In this document: piece by piece, positions 1-5,255 of the stretch
Numbering within the stretch: position 1 is the first letter of the stretch
How the letters are laid out: every line of letters starts with the position of its first letter
From: Gammaproteobacteria bacterium
GTDB lineage: Bacteria; Pseudomonadota; Gammaproteobacteria; GCA-001735895
Direction of reading: 5' to 3'
Assembly: GCA_003231795.1 (NCBI GenBank)
Contig: QIJI01000355.1
Coordinates: 1 to 10,713 of the forward strand
Length of the DNA stretch: 10,713 nt
Program-made: the position numbers and the translations under genes
The notes under the pieces: model-generated
What the model was told of the DNA's origin: nothing
The model's input: the letters and a program-made list of their open reading frames with translations, nothing else
The model's database searches: none

Positions 1-1449
1 GGCGGTTCGATGGCGATGATTATCCGCCTCGAATTATTCCAGCCCGGGTTGCAGTTTATGGATCCTCATTTTTTCAACCAGATGGTCACCTTGCACGGGC
101 TGGTGATGGTATTCGGCGCGATCATGCCGGCCTTTGTCGGTCTCGCCAACTGGCTGATACCGATGATGATCGGTGCCCCCGACATGGCACTGCCGCGTAT
201 GAATAACTGGAGCTTCTGGCTTCTGCCGTTTGCTTTCGCCATTCTGGCTTCGACTCCTTTCATGGAAGGCGGAGGTCCGGCGTTTGGCTGGACTTTCTAC
301 GCGCCCCTATCGACTACCTTCGCACCCGGTTCAACGGATTTCTTCATTTTCGCAGTGCACTTGATGGGTATCTCTTCGGTCATGGGTGCGATCAATATCA
401 TCGCTACCATTTTAAATATGCGTGCGCCAGGCATGACTCTGATGAAAATGCCTCTGTTCGTATGGACCTGGCTGATTACCGCTTATCTGTTGATTGCGGT
501 TATGCCGGTACTTGCCGGTGTGGTTACCATGATGCTGACCGATCGTCATTTTGGTACTTCATTCTTCGATGCCGCCGGCGGTGGTGATCCGGTTTTGTTC
601 CAGCACATATTCTGGTTTTTTGGACATCCTGAAGTCTATATCATGATTTTGCCTGCATTTGGTATCATCTCCGCGATTATTCCGACCTTCGCGCGCAAGC
701 GGCTGTTTGGATATAGCTCGATGGTTTATGCGACTGCGTCGATCGCTATCCTGTCATTCATGGTATGGGCGCACCACATGTTCACGGTCGGTATGCCGGT
801 AGCGGGTGAGCTCTATTTCATGTACGCGACCATCCTGATTTCGGTTCCGACCGGGGTCAAGATATTCAACTGGATCGCTACGATGTGGAAGGGATCGATG
901 ACTTTCGAGACTCCGATGTTGTGGGCGCTGGGATTTATTGTCATGTTTACTATCGGTGGTTTGTCCGGACTGATGCTGGGTGTGGCCCCGGTTGATACGC
1001 AGTATCAGGATACTTATTTTGTCGTGGCCCACTTCCATTATGTACTGGTAACCGGCGCACTTTACTCGATTATTGCTGCCTTTTACTACTGGGTGCCCAA
1101 GTGGACCGGGCATATGTACGATGAAAGGCTGGGCAAGATTCACTTCTGGTGGTCGACCATTTCGGTTAACGTGCTGTTTTTCCCACAACATTTTCTCGGA
1201 CTCGCGGGAATGCCGCGACGGATTCCGGATTACTCGTTGCAATTCGCCGATTTTAATATGATATCGAGCCTTGGTGGTTTCGCCTTTGGCCTGGCGCAGG
1301 TATTTTTTCTGTATATTGTGATCAAGACGATCAAGGGCGGTGAAAAAGCTAGCGATATTGTATGGGAAGGTGCTACAGGTCTGGAATTCGAACAGTTGTC
1401 CTCACCACCGCCGTATCACAGTTTTACTACGGCACCTGAAATCAAGTAG
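1..1449 (+). CDS. ctaD: Cytochrome c oxidase subunit I, aa3 type (5' partial)
   Basis: Catalytic subunit of the proton-pumping heme-copper oxidase in the inner membrane; it reduces O2 to water with electrons from cytochrome c. The frame is open from base 1 (it begins GGSMAMIIR), so the ATG at 10 is internal and about 45 N-terminal residues are probably missing. Visible ligands: the first heme a His at 94-96 (TLHGLVM); HPEVY at 625-639 with the CuB His and the Tyr that is cross-linked to it in the family; the CuB His pair at 772-777; and HFH at 1030-1038 for hemes a3 and a. The D-channel signature is intact (Asn of NWLIP, Asp of APDMA, the RMNN asparagines), as is the K-channel Thr/Lys of PTGVK. 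The Glu of HPEVY marks an A1-type oxidase. The C-terminus is complete and ends 10 bases before the next ORF. Family assignment is certain; the symbol could equally be coxA. Confidence 0.97.
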   Translation, partial: GGSMAMIIRLELFQPGLQFMDPHFFNQMVTLHGLVMVFGAIMPAFVGLANWLIPMMIGAPDMALPRMNNWSFWLLPFAFAILASTPFMEGGGPAFGWTFYAPLSTTFAPGSTDFFIFAVHLMGISSVMGAINIIATILNMRAPGMTLMKMPLFVWTWLITAYLLIAVMPVLAGVVTMMLTDRHFGTSFFDAAGGGDPVLFQHIFWFFGHPEVYIMILPAFGIISAIIPTFARKRLFGYSSMVYATASIAILSFMVWAHHMFTVGMPVAGELYFMYATILISVPTGVKIFNWIATMWKGSMTFETPMLWALGFIVMFTIGGLSGLMLGVAPVDTQYQDTYFVVAHFHYVLVTGALYSIIAAFYYWVPKWTGHMYDERLGKIHFWWSTISVNVLFFPQHFLGLAGMPRRIPDYSLQFADFNMISSLGGFAFGLAQVFFLYIVIKTIKGGEKASDIVWEGATGLEFEQLSSPPPYHSFTTAPEIK

Positions 1450-1459
1450 TCAGGTTCTG

Positions 1460-1594
1460 ATGCAAGGCGAACCACAAAAGCGGGATGAAATTTCTCCGGA
1501 ACGGCGCAAACGAACCCGGCTAATCGTGATTGTGCATCTGTTGATAGTCGTGATGTTTTTCGTCGCGACTTTCCGCTGGGGAAATTTAGGATGA
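1460..1594 (+). CDS. 44-aa single-span membrane protein, candidate oxidase assembly factor
   Basis: A 44-residue ORF filling the gap between ctaD and ctaG. The first 20 residues are charged and hydrophilic (MQGEPQKRDEISPERRKRTR). They are followed by one hydrophobic span, residues 21-37 (LIVIVHLLIVVMFFVAT), and a short tail FRWGNLG. The basic cluster just before the span predicts an N-in, C-out single-pass protein. Its stop overlaps the ctaG start as ATGA, a normal translational-coupling arrangement, which is the best evidence that it is real. The Shine-Dalgarno is weak. Small one-span proteins in this operon position are known in other proteobacteria, where some are labelled cytochrome oxidase small assembly protein; I infer a similar assembly or CtaG-helper role from position and topology only. 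The reading frame is open further upstream inside ctaD, but starts there would overlap ctaD heavily, so 1460 is preferred. Confidence 0.72.
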   Translation: MQGEPQKRDEISPERRKRTRLIVIVHLLIVVMFFVATFRWGNLG

Positions 1595-2100
1595 AGGTCA
1601 GTGCTTTAAAATTGATCATGATTCCATTTCTGATGTTCGGCTTTGGTTTCGCGTTGATACCGCTTTACGATGTGATTAGCGATATCACCGGAATGAATGG
1701 CAAGACTGGACGGATTGAGGCATCTGATATTGATACCAGTCTGATCGATATCTCAAGAACGATAGAGGTGCGTTTCCTGGCAAGTATTACCGGGTTGCCA
1801 TGGAGCTTCGAACCGCTGGTGAGGAAAATGGAAGTTCACCCGGGGCAGATATACGAAGCCATGTATCGGGTTCGTAATAGTAGTAGTAAATTGACCCTGG
1901 GTCAGGCAGTACCCAGTGTTTCGCCGGGTCAGGCTGCACAGCACTTTAATAAAACGAAGTGTTTTTGTTTTACTCAGCAGGAGCTGGCCGGGTTTGAAAC
2001 CCGGGATATGCCGCTACGATTTATCGTCGGAACCGACATATCGGATAATATTAAACAGATAACCTTGTCGTATACGTTTTTCGGTCTGGACAAGGGATAA
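1591..2100 (+). CDS. ctaG: Cytochrome c oxidase copper chaperone CtaG/Cox11
   Basis: Membrane-anchored chaperone that delivers copper to the CuB site of subunit I. At 169 aa it is slightly short for the family. It has one N-terminal membrane span (about residues 7-25), the PLYD motif, then TGMNGKTG, a periplasmic immunoglobulin-like domain with LPWSFEPLVRKMEVHPG (69-85), GQAVPSVSPGQA (104-115), and the copper-binding CFCF at 124-127 (Cys124, Cys126), followed by RDMPLRFIV and a C-terminal TLSYTFF. One oddity: the family normally has a Cys shortly after PLYD (PLYD-x-x-C-x-x-TG). Here that residue is Ser30, encoded AGC at 1678-1680. The other family landmarks are intact, so this is not a decayed gene. 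The start overlaps the preceding small ORF by 4 bases. The gene lies between subunits I and III, as expected for an assembly factor made with its client. Confidence 0.94.
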   Translation: MKVSALKLIMIPFLMFGFGFALIPLYDVISDITGMNGKTGRIEASDIDTSLIDISRTIEVRFLASITGLPWSFEPLVRKMEVHPGQIYEAMYRVRNSSSKLTLGQAVPSVSPGQAAQHFNKTKCFCFTQQELAGFETRDMPLRFIVGTDISDNIKQITLSYTFFGLDKG

Positions 2101-2137
2101 TCGGTTTTAGAGTATTCAGCAATAAAGAGGATAGTCC

Positions 2138-3013
2138 ATGAGTACAGTGTCAAACAAAGATTATTACGTGCCACATGGCACCTATTGGCCAATCATCGGT
2201 TCAGTCGGACTGTTCCTGACAGCGATCAGCCTGGCCAATTTTCTGCAAGGTACCTGGAGCCTGACCCCTGTTTTTGTCGGCATCGCAATTGTGATATTCA
2301 TGATGTTCGGCTGGTTCGGACAAGTCATCGACGAATCACTGGCCGGTTTCTACAACGATCAGGTCGATATGACCTATCGCTGGAGTATGGGCTGGTTCAT
2401 ATTCTCGGAAGTCATGTTTTTCGGAGCTTTTTTCGGCGCGCTGTTCTACGCCCGTCAATATTCGATTCCGTGGCTCGATGGCGCTTCCAATAACGCCGCG
2501 ACAGCGCAATATTTATGGCCTGACTTCGAAGCTGCCTGGCCGTTGCTTGCGGTTCCACTGGCAGATAAATATGAAGTCGCACGAGAGGCGATGGGTGCCT
2601 GGGGTCTGCCGGCATTGAATACCGTAATTTTGTTGACCTCTGGTGTCACGGTCACCTTTTCGCATTGGGCTTTGAAACGGGGTGATCAGACCAAGCTGGT
2701 GTACTGGTTAACTGCTACCGTCGTGCTTGGTTTTGGCTTTGTTATTTTGCAGGGCGTAGAGTATGTGTACGCTTACGAAGAATTGAATTTACGGATTGAT
2801 TCGGGTATTTACGGCAGTACATTCTACATGTTGACCGGTTTTCACGGATTTCATGTAACCATGGGTGCAATCATGCTGACCATCATCCTGATTCGATCCG
2901 CAAAAGGGCATTTCACCGCCGAAAAACATTTTGCTTTTGAAGCAGTCGCCTGGTACTGGCACTTTGTGGATGTAGTCTGGCTAGGACTGTTCATCTTCGT
3001 CTACTGGCTATAG
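2138..3013 (+). CDS. ctaE: Cytochrome c oxidase subunit III
   Basis: Seven-helix core subunit of the aa3 oxidase, which stabilises subunit I and its proton uptake path. At 291 aa it is of usual length for the version with an extended loop between helices (about residues 108-155, with NNAATAQYLWPDF). Landmarks: WSMGWFIFSEVMFFGAFF (82-99) with the conserved Glu91, SGVTVTFSHWAL (168-179), GVEYVYAYEE (206-215), HGFHVTMGAIML (236-247) and WYWHFVDVVWLGLFIFVYW near the C-terminus (272-290). A good Shine-Dalgarno, AAGAGGA at 2125-2131, lies 6 bases before the ATG. It is the last gene of the oxidase unit here: no SURF1, CtaA or CtaB follows, because convergent rpoH begins its terminator about 120 bases downstream. 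I see no strong Rho-independent terminator for this strand. Confidence 0.97.
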   Translation: MSTVSNKDYYVPHGTYWPIIGSVGLFLTAISLANFLQGTWSLTPVFVGIAIVIFMMFGWFGQVIDESLAGFYNDQVDMTYRWSMGWFIFSEVMFFGAFFGALFYARQYSIPWLDGASNNAATAQYLWPDFEAAWPLLAVPLADKYEVAREAMGAWGLPALNTVILLTSGVTVTFSHWALKRGDQTKLVYWLTATVVLGFGFVILQGVEYVYAYEELNLRIDSGIYGSTFYMLTGFHGFHVTMGAIMLTIILIRSAKGHFTAEKHFAFEAVAWYWHFVDVVWLGLFIFVYWL

Positions 3014-3133
3014 TGTCTTCTTCCGCGATTGCCGCGTCACCGATTTTTGCTCCTGCACCAAAAGTAGGCGCTTTAGGCGAAATCGGCATACCGTACGTCC
3101 TGTACATAAGATCCGTGCTCGGATTGAGTTTAT

Positions 3134-3159
3134 AAAAAAAGCCCGGAGATTCCGGGCTT
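3134..3159 (-). terminator. Rho-independent terminator of rpoH
   Basis: Perfect inverted repeat AAGCCCGGA (3139-3147) / TCCGGGCTT (3151-3159) with a 3-base loop. Seven A on the plus strand (3134-3140) give an uninterrupted U-tract after the stem when read on the minus strand, so it terminates rpoH, whose stop is 24 bases upstream. On the plus strand the stem is not followed by a U-tract, so any effect on oxidase-operon transcripts would be weaker. Confidence 0.88.
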
Positions 3160-3183
3160 CTGAGCAAAACTACGGTTTGCATT

Positions 3184-4044
3184 TCAGGCAAAAGATAACT
3201 TGATTGTTTTGAATGCGTTGCTTTCAATCTGGCGAATACGCTCTGCTGAAACACCATATTCAGCGGCCAGTTCATGCAAGGTAGCCTTCGGTTCAATCAA
3301 CCAGCGACGGGTGACGATGGCTTTACTGCGATCATCCAGATTTCCCATGGCATCACCCAGCATCTGCGAATTATTGTCAGTAGAGTCCTGCGTCTCGAGC
3401 AGTAGTTCAGGGGACGGTGTATTGGACGCGAGCGAATTGGCGGGCGCCAGAAAAGCAGTGTCATCGTCTTCATCACTGGTCGGGTCGAAACCGATATCGT
3501 GGTTGTTCAGTCGATTTTCCATTTCGATCACATTTTCGCGCGTGACTCCCAGCGTCTCCGCGACATGGTCGATTTCATCTGACTTGAACCAGCCCAGACG
3601 TTTCTTCTGACTGCGCAGTTTGAAAAACAGTTTACGTTGTGCCTTGGTAGTTGCGACCTTGACGATGCGCCAGTTTTTCAGAATAAATTCGTGAATTTCC
3701 GCTTTTATCCAGTGCACAGCAAACGAGACCAGGCGCACGCCGACTTCGGGACGAAAACGCTTTACAGCTTTCATCAATCCGATGCTTCCTTCCTGGATCA
3801 GATCGGCAATCGACAGGCCGTAACCAGCATAGTTGTTTGCGACCTTAATGACGAAACGTAAATGCGGCAAAACCAGCTTTTGCGCTGACTCGATATTGCC
3901 TGTTTCCTGCAAATCCAGGGCCAGAGCGTATTCTTCTTCAAGGGTTAATATCGGCACGCTTCGGGCTGCCTGTATATAGGCATCCAGACTACCGCTCATT
4001 AGTGCGGGCATTTTGTTCGCTGTATTGACCAGTTGTGTGCTCAT
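3184..4044 (-). CDS. rpoH: RNA polymerase heat-shock sigma factor RpoH (sigma-32)
   Basis: Alternative sigma factor that directs RNA polymerase to heat-shock promoters (chaperones, proteases). At 286 aa it is full length. Region 1.2/2.1 includes LTLEEEYALALDLQ (33-46); region 2.2 is DLIQEGSIGLMKAVKRF (81-97); region 2.4 is RLVSFAVHWIKAEIHEFILK (104-123), followed by NWRIVKVATTKAQ. The diagnostic RpoH box, QRKLFFKLRSQKKRLGWF (136-153), separates it from RpoD and RpoS. The region 4.2 helix-turn-helix spans 255-283 (TLHELAAEYGVSAERIRQIE). An acidic stretch, SDEDDDTAF (190-198), lies in the sigma-2/sigma-4 linker. Shine-Dalgarno GAGGA at 4049-4053. It sits downstream of ftsYEX as in many gammaproteobacteria, but a separate gene and a long spacer intervene, and it has its own promoter and operator. 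Confidence 0.97.
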   Translation of the reverse strand: MSTQLVNTANKMPALMSGSLDAYIQAARSVPILTLEEEYALALDLQETGNIESAQKLVLPHLRFVIKVANNYAGYGLSIADLIQEGSIGLMKAVKRFRPEVGVRLVSFAVHWIKAEIHEFILKNWRIVKVATTKAQRKLFFKLRSQKKRLGWFKSDEIDHVAETLGVTRENVIEMENRLNNHDIGFDPTSDEDDDTAFLAPANSLASNTPSPELLLETQDSTDNNSQMLGDAMGNLDDRSKAIVTRRWLIEPKATLHELAAEYGVSAERIRQIESNAFKTIKLSFA

Positions 4045-4060
4045 AAATTCCTCGTTTGGT

Positions 4061-4092
4061 GGCAGTTTTTGGCACTCCTGCCGTTCGAGTGC
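4061..4092 (-). promoter_or_regulatory. Possible H-type pseudoknot in the rpoH leader
   Basis: On the minus strand: GCACTC, gaac, GGCAG, GAGTGC, caaaaa, CTGCC. The CIRCE arms GCACTC/GAGTGC can form a 6-bp stem whose loop contains GGCAG, and GGCAG is complementary to CTGCC just downstream. The two stems can stack with no intervening base, and the connecting loop is A-rich, as in known H-type pseudoknots. The fold would end 7 bases before the Shine-Dalgarno. It depends on the transcript including most of the first arm, which is uncertain. Confidence 0.25.
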
Positions 4093-4095
4093 TAA
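4069..4095 (-). promoter_or_regulatory. CIRCE operator (HrcA-binding site) upstream of rpoH
   Basis: On the minus strand the sequence is TTAGCACTC, 9 bases, then GAGTGCCAA. The CIRCE consensus is TTAGCACTC-N9-GAGTGCTAA, so 17 of 18 half-site bases match and the spacer is exactly 9. The element begins 51 bases upstream of the rpoH ATG and overlaps the predicted transcription start, the usual place for a repressor site. HrcA, the CIRCE repressor, is kept active by GroEL and loses activity on heat shock. hrcA is not in this window, so control by HrcA is inferred from the site. Confidence 0.87.
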
Positions 4096-4097
4096 GT

Positions 4098-4127
4098 ATT
4101 AGAGCATAAACATCCCAAACAGTTCAA
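4098..4127 (-). promoter_or_regulatory. Candidate sigma-70 promoter of rpoH
   Basis: Read on the minus strand: -35 TTGAAC (4127-4122), an 18-base spacer, then -10 TCTAAT (4103-4098; 5 of 6 to TATAAT). A TG lies one base upstream of the -10, giving an extended -10. The predicted start, about 7 bases on, falls near 4091-4092 inside the CIRCE element, which would let HrcA block initiation. The leader would be about 47 bases. Assigned by eye; an alternative -10 (TATGCT) lies just upstream. Confidence 0.5.
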
Positions 4128-4376
4128 GTAAATTAGCATTTATTAATATAGGTGTTAAATGTATGGATATTAAGAAGAAAGTGGGCCGCTGACAGTTGTG
4201 ATCGGAGCAAAATTCCGGTTTGTCCCGATATCGGTATCAGTTGAGGCCGGGATTCAGGGATACCGTGTCGGAACGTAACCCTGGACAGAGATTGCATTTC
4301 CGAGCGCAACGATTCCAGCAAAATAAATTTCCTGGACGCTGGTTATGATAGGGTGTATGGCCGCCGGTCGGATTGG
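4128..4376. other. Gene-free spacer between the receiver gene and rpoH
   Basis: About 250 bases upstream of the rpoH promoter with no convincing gene. The short ORFs crossing it on the minus strand have no recognisable protein pattern and no Shine-Dalgarno. The stretch 4131-4175 is AT-rich. The only structure I see is the inverted repeat at 4225-4271, listed separately. Translating the frame that follows the receiver-gene stop gives no remnant of a GGDEF or other output domain. Confidence 0.5.
4225..4271. repeat. Imperfect inverted repeat in the spacer
   Basis: CCGATATCGGTATC (4225-4238) is nearly the reverse complement of GATACCGTGTCGG (4259-4271): 7 bp next to a 20-base loop, a small internal mismatch, then 4 bp. 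There is no U-tract on either side, so it is not a typical intrinsic terminator. It could be an RNA hairpin in the transcript end of the upstream operon or a protein site; the function is unknown. Confidence 0.4.
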
Positions 4377-4421
4377 GGCTGGTCGATCAGTGCCTAGTTG
4401 ATCAGGGCCTAGTCGATCAGG
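4377..4421. repeat. Three tandem 15-bp repeats at the receiver-gene stop codon
   Basis: Units on the plus strand: GGCTGGTCGATCAGT (4377-4391), GCCTAGTTGATCAGG (4392-4406) and GCCTAGTCGATCAGG (4407-4421). The last two differ at one position; the first has diverged further. The natural stop of the receiver gene (TGA at 4419-4417, minus) lies in the third unit. Because the unit is a multiple of three, each copy carries a TGA in that same frame. Confidence 0.85.
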
Positions 4422-5244
4422 GATTGAGGGCTTCGCTTTGACGTTTGATATTAACCAGAGTTTGCAGGCGAGCCAGCAAATCTTCCTCGTCAACCGGTTT
4501 GGTAATGAAATCGTTGGTACCCGCGCCGAAAATTCCGGTAAAGTCGGTTTTTTCGTCTTCCCCGGGTTCAATCGTCATTAACAGTATCGGCAAGGCCAGA
4601 TAGTCGAGTCCGAGATCGTTACGTACTGCCTGGATCAATTCGAAACCGGTCATTCCGCTGGACATCATCAGGTCGGTTATCATGACATCAAAGCTGCTAT
4701 TTGTGGTTGTTTCCAGGTCAGTCTTTAGAAACTCGATAGCTTCTTCAGCCTCACGGAAGTGATGATATTGAATATTATTCTTTTCCAGGATCGAGGACGT
4801 GATCGCAGTTGAAGTCGCGCTTTTGTCGACATAAAGCAATTTGACCGGAAATTCATCCTGGGTACCGAGGAAGTTGAGGATAAAATTCACCAGCGATTTG
4901 TGGCCTTCGGCCTTGTCGAAGTAGGCGGTAACCGCATTCGTATCTTCGATATCACCGCCAACAATCCGTGTTTCGGTATCGCCCGATACAACAAATATCG
5001 CGGTATCCTTGTTTTTCGGGGTATTGCGAATCTGCTCGATTAATTCATAACCGTCCATATCAGGTAACGCGATGCCGGTAGTAATGATCTCGAATTCGAA
5101 ACGCCTAACTGCCGTCAGCGCTTCCTTACCACTACCGCAGGCAATGATGTCAAGATCTGGCGCGTTGCTCGAAATTTCCTTGAACAGAATAGTTCGAGCC
5201 GAGTCAGAGGAATCAATAATTAATAGTCGGCGTTTTCCGGACAT
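4417..5244 (-). CDS. Double receiver-domain protein (REC-REC, no output domain)
   Basis: A 275-aa protein made of two CheY-like receiver domains (about 5-128 and 134-268) and nothing else, so it probably works by protein-protein contact. REC1 has LLIIDSSDS (7-15) and IALPDMDGYEL (58-68), but the residue aligned with the phospho-acceptor Asp is Gly57; Ser87 and Lys111 remain. REC2 has Asp191 (ITDLMMSSGMTGFEL), Thr224 and Lys249 (FITKP), the normal switch residues, but the first acidic pair reads Asp140-Lys141. Lys141 aligns with Mg-binding Asp13 of CheY, and the same position in REC1 is Ser12. The gene starts 11 bases after the ftsX stop with no clear Shine-Dalgarno, so it is probably the last gene of the ftsY operon and translated by coupling. 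The REC-REC layout recalls the front of PleD-like diguanylate cyclases, but no GGDEF follows. No kinase is nearby and the partner is unknown. Confidence 0.88.
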   Translation of the reverse strand: MSGKRRLLIIDSSDSARTILFKEISSNAPDLDIIACGSGKEALTAVRRFEFEIITTGIALPDMDGYELIEQIRNTPKNKDTAIFVVSGDTETRIVGGDIEDTNAVTAYFDKAEGHKSLVNFILNFLGTQDEFPVKLLYVDKSATSTAITSSILEKNNIQYHHFREAEEAIEFLKTDLETTTNSSFDVMITDLMMSSGMTGFELIQAVRNDLGLDYLALPILLMTIEPGEDEKTDFTGIFGAGTNDFITKPVDEEDLLARLQTLVNIKRQSEALNP

Positions 5245-5255
5245 TTGGTATCTTG

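Noticed and set aside
754..1242. A 162-codon open frame on the minus strand inside ctaD
   Set aside because: Antisense to conserved heme and CuB ligands of subunit I; its His/Arg-rich composition is that of a shadow frame.
3040..3086. CCGATTT / AAATCGG inverted repeat after ctaE as its terminator
   Set aside because: Only a 7-bp arm with a 33-base loop and no U-tract, too weak to call an intrinsic terminator.
3200..3610. A 136-codon open frame on the plus strand opposite rpoH
   Set aside because: The Ser-rich translation is the reverse of the RpoH region 4 and linker codons; no family pattern and no Shine-Dalgarno.
4128..4376. Remnant of a GGDEF output domain after the receiver gene
   Set aside because: The frame continuing past the stop shows no GGDEF-like residues, so a recently truncated PleD-like protein is not supported by this DNA.
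4254..4571. A minus-strand frame overlapping the receiver-gene end, with a pentapeptide-like Pro-Asp-Arg pattern
   Set aside because: The apparent protein repeat is simply the 15-bp DNA repeat read in another frame, and it overlaps the conserved end of REC2.
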